The notes: generated by a model not told the origin, from the sequence alone. A stretch of DNA of 64,000 nucleotides from Aspidiotus rigidus (GCA_035079385.1 JAVHKY010000030.1:2705001-2769000); one strand, 5' to 3'; numbered from the stretch's first letter, positions 1 through 8,827 are shown. Program-made: numbers and translations.

Positions 1-120
1 GATGAAGAGGGAGCTAGTGTAGCACCCGATGACAAAACACACACACTCTCACGCTTGTATCAAATTTAGGATGAGCAGATGAAGCTAGATAAGATTGTAT
101 GACAGAACTGAAAATTTCAA

Positions 121-336
121 TTATCTTTTATTCAAGTCCAAGGAATTTTCTAGCAAAAACGTTACTTCACTGGAATTTTTCAAATAACTAACTGAATGTC
201 TAACCCTGTCAAGCTTAGAGCTGCGAGGAAGTATGGTCGCTAGCGCGTCACTGCCGTTTAGAGTACAAATTATAATGGGGTGTTTTGTTCTGGAGGACCC
301 ACTTGCTTGACTAATGAAATTATAAGTTAAGGTCAA
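121..336 (-). other. Possible coding exon, left-arm copy
   Basis: This is the mirror copy of 10258-10473. See that entry for the reading frame. No difference between the two was seen. Confidence 0.25.
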
Positions 337-403
337 TCGCGATCCACTCGGTGCTAATCAACTTGAGTCGTATTGTAGAACATGCCCTAGACAAACGTGA
401 GTG

Positions 404-913
404 ATCAATCAAAGTAGGTACCTAATATTACTCAACTCATGTAAAGTCAAATCTAAATTGAAGGTTATTACTCTTCTCTCTGTCAAACATTTGCAGACGT
501 TTGGATACTCTGTCACTTCATCCATGGAACAAGTACATTCTGTACAGTCTTTTTTTCATAAACCGGGACGCTCTGTTTTGCAATCCCATCTAGGTTTAAT
601 AACATTCTCAATTTCGTTACTATTGAACATTACAAAACACGATTGTAAAAAATCATCACGCTTAACTTTTTTCACGACATTATTTAAAACTTTCGTCGAA
701 TATAAGGATTATTTTCAGCAAAGTATTTGCTTATGACATTGTAAATCACATTAGTCACCAGATCTTTTACATGAGCCTTAAGCCCGAGTCTATTGGTAGC
801 ACATTATTCAACATCGAGCATTCATACAAATAGTGATTGTTGATCAATTGGAAGGCTTTTTCCGGATTTGAACGAATTTGTTTAATAGCGTTGATGATAT
901 TACCCCGCTCCTT
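404..913 (-). pseudogene. Decayed family-B gene, left-arm copy
   Basis: This is the mirror copy of 9681-10190. The only arm-to-arm substitution I noticed (772 versus 9822) falls inside it, close to the frameshift. Confidence 0.55.
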
Positions 914-1687
914 AGTGTTATTAGTTGAACACAACGTAAGTCAACGTACGACTCTGAATTGAAGTTGGTCAAACTTGTGAATGAACCTACACTTGTCCCT
1001 CTCCAACCCGATTCAAAAAACTTATAAAATCGACCAAATTCAATTATATTTATAATTATCGACCTGAAAGATATTATTTCATGAGAAAACCTAGAGATAG
1101 TTGACCACACACATAACAGAGTCGAAAGACTGTTCGCGATCTATATTATTCTCGTTATTATACATTTTGAAGCATATTTTACAAATTCAGGGAGGTGGTA
1201 AGTGTTAGAGAGGGTCGGGTTGACTAACAATACCGACTCACGCTCATCCACCGTTCTCTTCCTCGTAAACTATCACGATAATAATATGAACACAGGAGAT
1301 AGGTACTTTCGATGAATACTTTATTGACAATTCTCTTTAATCATTGACTGTGAGTGTCGGTGTGTGTTTATTGTAGGCACATTATTTGAAATATATTCTC
1401 GTTCTCCGAGACACTCTGGGAGGAGAAAAAAACAAGTCAATAATGTCTAGGAAAGAAAAAATAAAACAAAGTAGGTAAGATAAATTTTACAAACTTATTC
1501 TACATAATATAAATTTAAACCCAATAGCCAAAGCAAGGGCTAAAGCCTAAACAATAAGAATTATGAATTAAAATAAAATAAATGAATTATATATTTAAAA
1601 AATGGTCAGAAGATAGACAAAAGAGAACTTACAAAATTTACTACTTTTACCATGAAATGTATCTTATCAATATTGCTTCACGCTGTA

Positions 1688-1766
1688 CTAGAAATCGTTT
1701 GTTTTAGTTTCGATGATATCGTCCCAAATAAATGTTCCTCTAAAACCTATTTGAAAGGCGTTCGCC
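1688..1766 (-). other. Candidate terminal exon, left-arm copy
   Basis: Mirror copy of 8828-8906, which is described there. Confidence 0.25.
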
Positions 1767-2254
1767 CTGAAAAAATTGCATGGTATAATTAATTAATTGG
1801 TATAACATCACATATTCTTCACTGAATGAAAATAAGTCAATATTTTTTTCTTGGGTGAGGGTCTAAACTTCATCTCGCGCGCAATTAGTGTTTTTACTTA
1901 TGTATGTACACACGAAACTTATCTTCAAACTATAGAGGTTGCTAGGTGAAGCAATAGATGTGAACGTAAAACAAACTTTTAAATTAGACATGTTAGCGAG
2001 AAATAATCACTAATACACTCTGAAAAATCAGAAATAAAAGAATAATCGGACTATTTCACATTAATAATAATAATAATAAGAAGAAGAAGAAGAACATGGA
2101 ATGAAAAATTAAGTTCCAAATCTGACTAGAACGATTCGAATCTCTTGAGTACCAAAGTTCAGAAAGATAAAAAAGATGTGATCTTTTTTATTCCAGATTT
2201 TGACGGGTGAAGAGAAACTGTAGACCGAATTCATGGTCTATTCAAAATATTCCC

Positions 2255-2290
<36 letters not shown>

Positions 2291-2378
2291 GTGATCGAAA
2301 TTATTTTTAAAAATTCGAATAATAAATTTTGAAGATGCAAGAAGCTCGTTTTATCCTCAAACGGGGATAAACGTTATA

Positions 2379-2534
2379 TCATTCCCGGTCTTTGCGTCGA
2401 AACATTAGCTTGGGCTCATTATCGCCTCCCCTTATCCGAAGATCTAATTGTTCTTCTGTCGCAAAAACATCCTCAACATTTTCTAGTTCCCGCAAATTCA
2501 TCTCCTTCTGTTCCCTCTCCAGTCTCGCTTCCAC
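2379..2534 (-). other. Candidate coding exon, left-arm copy
   Basis: Mirror copy of 8060-8215, which is described there. Confidence 0.3.
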
Positions 2535-2636
2535 CTAATTAAGTTATAATACCTATCTGTTTTGTTTATAAGTGATCTACTCTGTTCTAATATTTATTAA
2601 AATACATTATATTGAATTATATACCCTCATTTTATT

Positions 2637-2777
2637 TCACACTTGGCATACACCCTTACCTCCAAAGATTTGTTTGAGGTTTGTACTTGTAGAACTCTTT
2701 CTGTCACTTGACTTAAGTACTACCTTTGTTGTTGGCAAACTTGTCGCTTCTTCTACTTCACCCAACTCGTGATTCAT
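2637..2777 (-). other. Candidate first exon, left-arm copy
   Basis: Mirror copy of 7817-7957, which is described there. Confidence 0.25.
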
Positions 2778-3339
2778 TGCAAATAGACTCAAAACACAAA
2801 GAGAATAAAGTAGCGGTAAAAGACAACCTTAATATCAATTTCAAATATTTTGGATATGCGAGCAAATTGTGATTGAAACGCAATTTAAAAAAAAAACAAA
2901 AACAAAAAAAAACTGATTTCCCATACATTCTATCCTTGTATTGGCGTAGAACAAAACTTTTTTTATCTAGCTAAATTGTTCATATTAGCTACTTGTAGTT
3001 TCCTTCTTTAATTTTTGAATGAAATAAATACACTTTTTGTTTTCCTTATTTAGCGATGTTATAATATTTGTAACTGGGATGGAAACCATTCTCTAGGCGT
3101 CATTGGTGCAGGCTTAAATTATTTTGTTGAGGAAATATAATAGCCTCTGTAAGACTTTTGTCGAAAGGAGGTTAAACGCGATTTGCCGAGAAATGGAAAG
3201 CGAGAATTGTTCCGAGAGGTTTGTAGGTAAACCCACTCACACTGAATCATGTATTGTCTCACCACGAAAAAAAATCATTGAATGTCCTTTGGTCAAATAA
3301 AGTGTGTACAAGTACATTGCTTTTTGAAGGAAAAAGAGG

Positions 3340-3575
3340 CTTCTCTCTGTATAATATGATCGAAGCTGACAAATACGCAAGAGACGCTTGTTGTTTCAGA
3401 TGTTGGAGGGTTTACCTAGAAACGGGTTCCCATGTTGTGGTTTGCAGAGAGAGACTGACTATAGAGCCCCATATATCTTTGAGGCGGACAAATGCAAGAG
3501 AGGTGCTCGTTGTTTCAAGCAAAAAGATCGTTCCATCTTTGTATTTTTCTACTTATTTATTCAGAATGAGTTAAA
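3340..3575 (+). pseudogene. Broken small gene with two Cys-containing repeats
   Basis: Two adjacent segments of about 26 codons resemble each other. The first reads with the core IEADKYARDACCF and the second with IFEADKCKRGARCF, so they share Y..I, EADK, R, A and CF. They lie in different forward frames, so a frameshift or a very short intron separates them. A TTTGCAG acceptor-like site sits between them near 3448. No family is recognised. The duplication shows that this was coding sequence. It is probably inactive unless spliced. An exact mirror copy lies at 7019-7254. Confidence 0.4.
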
Positions 3576-3645
3576 ATACTATATAAATGTACACTGCGAT
3601 TTTTACCATTCATTCAAATGGGTATACAAGCGCTTCTTTAGAAAG

Positions 3646-4374
3646 TTAAACAATTATACGAGCTTTGCGGAGTTTTTTCTCTATTTTGCGTATTTTTGGA
3701 AGCGTTTTGGTGTTTCCAGATTTTAGAGCTTTATGAAATAAATACAAGCTTTCAATAAGGTCATTAATATCAGTGGTTGAGTTGTAAAATGGCTTCTTGT
3801 TGGGGTTATGTAATACCATCCTAGCGATTGTCCCATTATTAATATCTTCTTCTCCAGAAGATGAACTATATTCCAACGGCTGAAAATGATTTGATGAACT
3901 CGCTTTGTCGGGTTCCTGTGATAACGTCTTAGCAAAAGACCCATCATTAAAATCTTCTTCTTTGGAAGATGAACTACTTTCCATCGGTTGGAAATATTTT
4001 GATGTATTTTCCATTGTATGATGTTGATAATTGCTTTCGCTGAATTTGTCATTTGATAACTGCTCATGAGTGCTAGCAGGAAGAGTAGAAGTAGACAAAG
4101 TTGAAATAGGCTCGGGATCAAATCCTCTATCCTCGGAAGCAAGTTTTTGTGTCATTTTCTCTAACAAAGGTACACACTTATTATTGACATTTTCTTGATG
4201 ATTATGTTTGGGGTACTCTCCTAAAACCTTGTTATCAGCATCATATTTTAGGTATGCTTTACACGTTCTTCGTTCGGCACATCTCCATCTCTTTCCACCT
4301 CTGACCAAAGGCTTATGGAATACAAACTTGTATCCTTTGAAAATAATCTGATTTTCATTATGTTTTTCAAGCAT
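3646..4374 (-). CDS. Small FLYWCH zinc-finger protein
   Basis: An uninterrupted 242-codon frame with an ATG start. Residues 9-60 form a FLYWCH domain: F12, Y15, F17, the W30-R-C32 core, then C38, H57 and H59, which are the expected C, C, H, H zinc ligands. FLYWCH domains bind DNA or mediate protein contacts in insect chromatin proteins, and also occur in Mutator-type transposases, but no transposase domain follows here. A Ser/Glu-rich linker contains two copies of a 31-residue segment, at 127-157 and 163-193 (FQPMESSSSSKEED and FQPLEYSSSSGEED). The C-terminus (202-242) is a basic helix. The last ~30 codons lie inside the left arm, so the palindrome edge cuts the gene, and the same 3' part recurs at 6855-6948. 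It is divergent from the 5187 gene across a shared minisatellite. Function unknown; probably nuclear. Confidence 0.8.
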   Translation of the reverse strand: MLEKHNENQIIFKGYKFVFHKPLVRGGKRWRCAERRTCKAYLKYDADNKVLGEYPKHNHQENVNNKCVPLLEKMTQKLASEDRGFDPEPISTLSTSTLPASTHEQLSNDKFSESNYQHHTMENTSKYFQPMESSSSSKEEDFNDGSFAKTLSQEPDKASSSNHFQPLEYSSSSGEEDINNGTIARMVLHNPNKKPFYNSTTDINDLIESLYLFHKALKSGNTKTLPKIRKIEKKLRKARIIV

Positions 4375-4467
4375 TTCTCAACTCAACGCTAGTATTGCTC
4401 AACTATCTTTGTTGCCTTAGTTTATATTACCGATCTTGCCTTTGTCGTTATCATTTTTATAGATTTT

Positions 4468-4694
4468 GGTCCCATTAGATCCTATTGTGGTCCCGTTTGG
4501 TCCCGTTTGGTCCCTTTGTGGTCCCGTGGTCCCGTTTGGTCCCTTTATGGTCCCGTTTGGTCCCTTTATGGTCCCGTTTGGTCCCTTTATGGTCCCGTGG
4601 TCCCGTTTGGTCCCTTTGTGGTCCCGTGGTCCCGTTTGGTCCCTTTGTGGTCCCGTGGCCCCGTTTGCTCCCGTTGTGGTTCCGCGTGGTCCCC
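4468..4694 (+). repeat. GGTCCC minisatellite, copy 1
   Basis: GGTCCC alternates with GTTT, TTTGT, TTTAT and GT spacers for about 227 bp. It lies between the FLYWCH start and the TATA box of the rightward gene. The open frames it creates (VPLWSR-type repeats) are by-products of the repeat. It may influence a shared divergent promoter. Confidence 0.92.
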
Positions 4695-4701
4695 TATCTC
4701 T

Positions 4702-4710
4702 TATATAAAG
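4702..4710 (+). promoter_or_regulatory. TATA box upstream of the 194-residue gene
   Basis: TATATAAAG follows the minisatellite directly, and the ~130 bp after it are conserved in the second module. The match to a strong metazoan TATA box and the conserved leader support a transcription start about 30 bp downstream. From there to the ATG at 5187 is about 450 bp, which may include an intron. It contains a short upstream ATG frame at 4862 and a (TA)n run near 5013. Confidence 0.65.
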
Positions 4711-5186
4711 ACAAAACGCTTTAGTTTGAAGTAGCCTTGTTTAAGCAATCTTTGTCAACTCTTTCAAAAGTCCTTTGGGGATTAAGTGCTAGCGTTGAAA
4801 AATTGATCATAATTGCCTAGTGTGTTTGAAAATTTCATCTGAGAGGAATCAATTCTAGAGGATGAATCTTAAACATCATTCAAAAATGAGAGTTGCGTAA
4901 AGGCAAAGAGGGGGTGCTTATTTTTCATAAGGGACTAAAGATTTGATGGGAAGAACTGGTAAGAATGATTAACTAATTTTTTTCTGCTCCTCAGAAAGAA
5001 AAAAAAAGTATATATATATATATGAAAGCCGCGAATGTGTTCTCCGACACTAGAAAAATGGCTCACTAATTCTTTCTAAAACAAAGAGGCATCATTGTAG
5101 GAGGAGATTCGATTTTTTCGTCAATCCAACAACAGAAACTTAGCCATATACATGTTCATTCTTCATTCTTCTTTGACTCAGTGAAA

Positions 5187-5771
5187 ATGTCTCCGTGTTC
5201 AATTTTACGGCAACCAAAGAGCTTACAAAAATTATGTCTCAAAAAAATATTCAGTAATATTGGTACAGTCCATATAGGGTGTATGTGCGATGAGACGCGT
5301 CGACTTAAACAAAGAAGTAGTACTTCGTTTCTTAGAAAATACGCTCCACAATGCCTTAAAATTCGCACATATGTACCAAAAGAAAGACATTTTATTACAT
5401 TTTGTCAATTATCTGGGTGGATAGTACGATTTTACAGCGAAGAGAAAAATCAGGATAGTCCTTTGAACATGCGACTCTATGGAAAGCGAGATAAATACAC
5501 CCGTTATCATCCTGAAATAATTCGGAATCTCATACGTAATTTATGCATAAATCTCGATGAGAAATATTTCAAGTCGTTCTTTGTCGTGAAAGATCTTTAT
5601 TATTCACGTGATGTAATCAACATTATTATAGCTCCTCGCTTACTAAAGTGGAAAGAAATGAAACTTCTCTTTGACTACTTATGTGGTGGAATTCCATCAA
5701 TGAAAGACGCTCTAGAGAGAGCATTGAACATAAGAATGGGACGTAGATGTTATTTTTTCCGGAGTAATTAG
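5187..5771 (+). CDS. 194-residue protein with BC-box-like N-terminus (family A, intact member)
   Basis: The start is the ATG at 5187; the upstream in-frame GTG is not a likely start. I do not recognise the protein by family. Near the N-terminus SLQKLCLKKI fits the Elongin-C binding BC-box rule (S/T/P)LxxxCxxx(A/I/L/V), the core of SOCS boxes. A broken paralogue keeps it as SLRVLCVLKI. No Cullin box is evident, so an E3-ligase adaptor role is only inference. Other conserved blocks are TYVP...F..F, LIRNLCINLDEKYFK, FFVVKD and IAPRLL..KE.K.LF..LC. No signal peptide or membrane segment is evident. The promoter comes from module copy 1. The frame has no introns and ends 34 nt before a histone-type stem-loop. 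Paralogues are at 10802-11286 and about 11500-11977. Confidence 0.75.
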   Translation: MSPCSILRQPKSLQKLCLKKIFSNIGTVHIGCMCDETRRLKQRSSTSFLRKYAPQCLKIRTYVPKERHFITFCQLSGWIVRFYSEEKNQDSPLNMRLYGKRDKYTRYHPEIIRNLIRNLCINLDEKYFKSFFVVKDLYYSRDVINIIIAPRLLKWKEMKLLFDYLCGGIPSMKDALERALNIRMGRRCYFFRSN

Positions 5772-5805
5772 TATAATATACGCTAGCATTAGATATTTTT
5801 AAAAC

Positions 5806-5821
5806 GGCCCTTTTCAGGGCC
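5806..5821 (+). terminator. Histone-type 3' stem-loop of the 194-residue gene
   Basis: GGCCCT-TTTC-AGGGCC forms a six-pair stem with a four-base loop, preceded by AAAAC and followed by ACCCC. This matches the metazoan replication-dependent histone stem-loop (GGYYYT, T-rich loop, ARRRCC, flank ACCCA) at every position. It begins 34 nt after the stop, as in histone genes. SLBP would bind the RNA hairpin and cleavage would give a non-polyadenylated end. I see no clear purine-rich U7 site downstream. An AATAAATAAAA run at 5863-5873 could serve as a polyadenylation signal. Confidence 0.85.
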
Positions 5822-5897
5822 ACCCCTGATTCTCTAAAACATGCAATTATTTATTCAAAGCGAATAAATAAAAGGTTGGTCTAGTTGAGAGACAAGT

Positions 5898-6017
5898 TGC
5901 TTTACACGTTCTTCGTTCAGCACATCTCCATCTCTTTCCACCTCTGACCAAAGGCTTATGGAATACAAACTCGTATCCTTTGAAAATAATCTGATTTTCA
6001 TTATGTTTTTCAAGCAT
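5898..6017 (-). pseudogene. 5' fragment of the FLYWCH gene
   Basis: The ATG at 6015-6017 opens the first 40 codons of the FLYWCH protein with one replacement (K16 to E), through the W-R-C and second Cys. It then runs into unrelated sequence. The His pair is missing, so no finger can form. It appears to have been carried along as the far end of the duplicated promoter module. Confidence 0.85.
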
Positions 6018-6111
6018 TTCTCAACTCAACGCTAGTATTGCTCAACTATCTTTGTTGCCTTAGTTTATATTACCGATCAAGTGCCTTTGTCGTTATCATT
6101 TTTATAGATTT

Positions 6112-6291
6112 GGTCCCATTAGATCCTATTGTGGTCCCGTTTGGTCCCTTTGTGGTCCCGTTTGGTCCCTTTGTGGTCCCTTCAAGGCCCCGGTTGCTCC
6201 CGCTGTGGTCCCGTTTGGTCCCTTCGTGGTCCCGTGCTCCCGTTTGGTCCAGTGGTCCCATTTGCTCCCGTTGCGGTCCCACTTGGTCCCC
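6112..6291 (+). repeat. GGTCCC minisatellite, copy 2
   Basis: The same GGTCCC repeat as 4468-4694, but shorter (about 180 bp) and more diverged, with interspersed GCTCCC and GGCCCC. It sits in the same position, just 5' of TATATAAAG. Confidence 0.9.
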
Positions 6292-6300
6292 TATCTCTTA

Positions 6301-6309
6301 TATATAAAG
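6301..6309 (+). promoter_or_regulatory. TATA box upstream of the family-B gene
   Basis: TATATAAAG follows the second minisatellite and precedes a leader shared with module copy 1. The distance to the first ATG (6440) is about 130 bp. Confidence 0.65.
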
Positions 6310-6439
6310 ACAAAGCGCTTTAGTTTGAAGTAGCCTTGTTTAAGCAATCTTTGTCAACTCTTTCAAAAGTCCTTTGGGGATTAAGTGCTAGCGTTGAAAA
6401 ATTGATCGTATTTGCCTAGTGTGTTTGAAAATTTCACTT

Positions 6440-6472
6440 ATGAAGTTTCTTCTTGCTCGTATGCTTCAGTGA
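6440..6472 (+). CDS. Ten-codon upstream frame overlapping the family-B start
   Basis: ATG AAG TTT ... CAG TGA begins just past the shared leader, and its TGA overlaps the next ATG as TGATG (6470-6474). This arrangement would allow termination-reinitiation if the ATG at 6472 is used. It is too short to be judged coding by composition. Confidence 0.3.
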   Translation: MKFLLARMLQ

Positions 6473-6798
6473 TGAGGAGAAAAAAAAAAAGTAAAAGTTT
6501 ACGAGTGAAGATGGAACCTCGTAATATCATCGACGTTATTAAAAAAATTTCGTCTCACCCTGAGAAAGCTTCTAGATGGATCAACGATCGCTTCCCTAAC
6601 GTTAGTAACGGGACATTAATGTGTGTAGCAAATAGACCTATAGTTTGCGCGAAAGATTTAGTGCCGAATGTAATTTACATTGTTTTGTGTAAACATTTTG
6701 ATCAACTCTGTTTTCTGCTTGTGTTAAATGATGTCGCGATTAAAGTTCCGCGAGAACAGTTTTTTCTATCGTACTTCGTTTTTTTTTTTCGACGGTAA
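6472..6798 (+). CDS. Small basic protein, family B (intact member)
   Basis: A frame of 108 codons from the ATG at 6472. An ATG with stronger context at 6511 gives a 95-residue form. The stretch before 6511 is Lys-rich (RRKKKKSKS). Recognisable blocks are NIIDVIKKISSHPEKA, then KDLVPNVIYIV and a beta-rich tail ending VPREQFF. The first two recur, frameshifted, in both arms as GNIINAIKQIRSNPEKA and KDLVTNVIYNV, which confirms that this is a real, diverging gene family. No known domain is recognised. The last codons (FVFFFRR) are read from the T run of a hairpin, so the natural C-terminus may have been replaced when the palindrome edge formed. No histone-type stem-loop follows. Confidence 0.6.
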   Translation: MRRKKKSKSLRVKMEPRNIIDVIKKISSHPEKASRWINDRFPNVSNGTLMCVANRPIVCAKDLVPNVIYIVLCKHFDQLCFLLVLNDVAIKVPREQFFLSYFVFFFRR

Positions 6799-6849
6799 AA
6801 ACTTGTAAACATTCATCCGAATTGGATTCGTGACCGTCGAAAAAAAAAA
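6779..6849. repeat. Hairpin at the inner edge of the right arm
   Basis: A T run followed by CGACGGT (to 6796) is mirrored by ACCGTCG and an A run (6833-6849). This gives a 17-bp perfect stem around a 36-base loop. It abuts the palindrome boundary at 6850 exactly and overlaps the stop of the family-B gene. Confidence 0.85.
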
Positions 6850-6854
6850 TATTT

Positions 6855-6948
6855 ATTTCATAAAGCTCTAAAATCTGGAAACACCAAAACGCTTCCAAAA
6901 ATACGCAAAATAGAGAAAAAACTCCGCAAAGCTCGTATAATTGTTTAA
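6855..6948 (+). pseudogene. 3' fragment of the FLYWCH gene
   Basis: This reads FHKALKSGNTKTLPKIRKIE and continues to the same RIIV end as codons 213-242 of the 3646-4374 gene. It is the mirror of that gene's tail and lacks the zinc finger and the linker. Confidence 0.85.
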
Positions 6949-7018
6949 CTTTCTAAAGAAGCGCTTGTATACCCATTTGAATGAATGGTAAAAATCGCAG
7001 TGTACATTTATATAGTAT

Positions 7019-7254
7019 TTTAACTCATTCTGAATAAATAAGTAGAAAAATACAAAGATGGAACGATCTTTTTGCTTGAAACAACGAGCACCTCTCTTGC
7101 ATTTGTCCGCCTCAAAGATATATGGGGCTCTATAGTCAGTCTCTCTCTGCAAACCACAACATGGGAACCCGTTTCTAGGTAAACCCTCCAACATCTGAAA
7201 CAACAAGCGTCTCTTGCGTATTTGTCAGCTTCGATCATATTATACAGAGAGAAG
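7019..7254 (-). pseudogene. Broken small gene with two Cys-containing repeats, right-arm copy
   Basis: Mirror copy of 3340-3575 on the opposite strand, with the same two EADK...CF segments in two frames. Confidence 0.4.
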
Positions 7255-7816
7255 CCTCTTTTTCCTTCAAAAAGCAATGTACTTGTACACACTTTATTTG
7301 ACCAAAGGACATTCAATGATTTTTTTTCGTGGTGAGACAATACATGATTCAGTGTGAGTGGGTTTACCTACAAACCTCTCGGAACAATTCTCGCTTTCCA
7401 TTTCTCGGCAAATCGCGTTTAACCTCCTTTCGACAAAAGTCTTACAGAGGCTATTATATTTCCTCAACAAAATAATTTAAGCCTGCACCAATGACGCCTA
7501 GAGAATGGTTTCCATCCCAGTTACAAATATTATAACATCGCTAAATAAGGAAAACAAAAAGTGTATTTATTTCATTCAAAAATTAAAGAAGGAAACTACA
7601 AGTAGCTAATATGAACAATTTAGCTAGATAAAAAAAGTTTTGTTCTACGCCAATACAAGGATAGAATGTATGGGAAATCAGTTTTTTTTTGTTTTTGTTT
7701 TTTTTTTAAATTGCGTTTCAATCACAATTTGCTCGCATATCCAAAATATTTGAAATTGATATTAAGGTTGTCTTTTACCGCTACTTTATTCTCTTTGTGT
7801 TTTGAGTCTATTTGCA

Positions 7817-7957
7817 ATGAATCACGAGTTGGGTGAAGTAGAAGAAGCGACAAGTTTGCCAACAACAAAGGTAGTACTTAAGTCAAGTGACAGAAAGAGT
7901 TCTACAAGTACAAACCTCAAACAAATCTTTGGAGGTAAGGGTGTATGCCAAGTGTGA
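7817..7957 (+). other. Candidate first coding exon in the right arm
   Basis: A 46-codon frame starting MNHELGEVEEATSLPTTKVV with Ser/Lys-rich continuation. A good donor (GGAG|GTAAGG) lies at 7935, so this may be a first exon. Joining that donor to the acceptor at 8059 breaks the frame; a weaker GTATGC donor at 7943 would preserve it. No homologue recognised. Mirror: 2637-2777. Confidence 0.25.
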
Positions 7958-8059
7958 AATAAAATGAGGGTATATAATTCAATATAATGTATTTTAATAA
8001 ATATTAGAACAGAGTAGATCACTTATAAACAAAACAGATAGGTATTATAACTTAATTAG

Positions 8060-8215
8060 GTGGAAGCGAGACTGGAGAGGGAACAGAAGGAGATGAATTT
8101 GCGGGAACTAGAAAATGTTGAGGATGTTTTTGCGACAGAAGAACAATTAGATCTTCGGATAAGGGGAGGCGATAATGAGCCCAAGCTAATGTTTCGACGC
8201 AAAGACCGGGAATGA
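8060..8215 (+). other. Candidate coding exon, charged helical peptide
   Basis: The frame opens exactly at an AG acceptor (TTAATTAG|GTG) whose TAG would stop it upstream. It then runs 51 codons, beginning VEARLEREQKEMNLRELENV and ending RRKDRE before TGA. The Glu/Arg/Leu-rich composition predicts a helix or coiled coil and differs from the surrounding AT-rich sequence. No family recognised. Mirror: 2379-2534. Confidence 0.3.
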
Positions 8216-8303
8216 TATAACGTTTATCCCCGTTTGAGGATAAAACGAGCTTCTTGCATCTTCAAAATTTATTATTCGAATTTTTAAAAATAATTTCGAT
8301 CAC

Positions 8304-8339
<36 letters not shown>

Positions 8340-8827
8340 GGGAATATTTTGAATAGACCATGAATTCGGTCTACAGTTTCTCTTCACCCGTCAAAATCTG
8401 GAATAAAAAAGATCACATCTTTTTTATCTTTCTGAACTTTGGTACTCAAGAGATTCGAATCGTTCTAGTCAGATTTGGAACTTAATTTTTCATTCCATGT
8501 TCTTCTTCTTCTTCTTCTTATTATTATTATTAATGTGAAATAGTCCGATTATTCTTTTATTTCTGATTTTTCAGAGTGTATTAGTGATTATTTCTCGCTA
8601 ACATGTCTAATTTAAAAGTTTGTTTTACGTTCACATCTATTGCTTCACCTAGCAACCTCTATAGTTTGAAGATAAGTTTCGTGTGTACATACATAAGTAA
8701 AAACACTAATTGCGCGCGAGATGAAGTTTAGACCCTCACCCAAGAAAAAAATATTGACTTATTTTCATTCAGTGAAGAATATGTGATGTTATACCAATTA
8801 ATTAATTATACCATGCAATTTTTTCAG

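Larger units (their letters stand above)
1..3744. repeat. Left arm of a giant inverted repeat
   Basis: This arm is the reverse complement of 6850-10593, with x pairing to 10594-x. All reading frames are mirrored at the same lengths and a 28-base A run (2258-2285) is matched by a 28-base T run (8309-8336). In the stretches compared by eye I found one substitution, T at 772 against G at 9822 where A is expected. Homology stops sharply at 3744/6850. The outer end is not seen because the window begins inside or at the arm edge. The arm holds decayed gene pieces in mirror order. Confidence 0.97.
4255..4837 (+). repeat. Module copy 1: FLYWCH 5' end, minisatellite, promoter, leader
   Basis: This is directly repeated at 5898-6435 with an offset of 1643 at its left end. 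Shared parts are the first ~40 FLYWCH codons (minus strand), a divergent intergenic stretch, the GGTCCC minisatellite, TATATAAAG, and a leader ending in GTGTTTGAAAATTTCA. Similarity stops there, so different genes follow the two copies. Confidence 0.9.
5898..6435 (+). repeat. Module copy 2: FLYWCH 5' end, minisatellite, promoter, leader
   Basis: Direct repeat of 4255-4837, slightly shorter because the minisatellite has fewer units. The flanking genes differ from those of copy 1. Confidence 0.9.

Noticed and set aside
4466..4734. Three overlapping VPLWSR-type repeat proteins
   Set aside because: They are translations of the GGTCCC minisatellite in all three frames, without independent coding evidence. 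The same applies to the frames at 6038-6323.
8221..8248. Hairpin GTTTATCC...GGATAAAAC as another histone-type stem-loop
   Set aside because: The loop is eight bases and the stem lacks the GG...CC ends and the T-rich tetraloop, so it does not fit the histone consensus.
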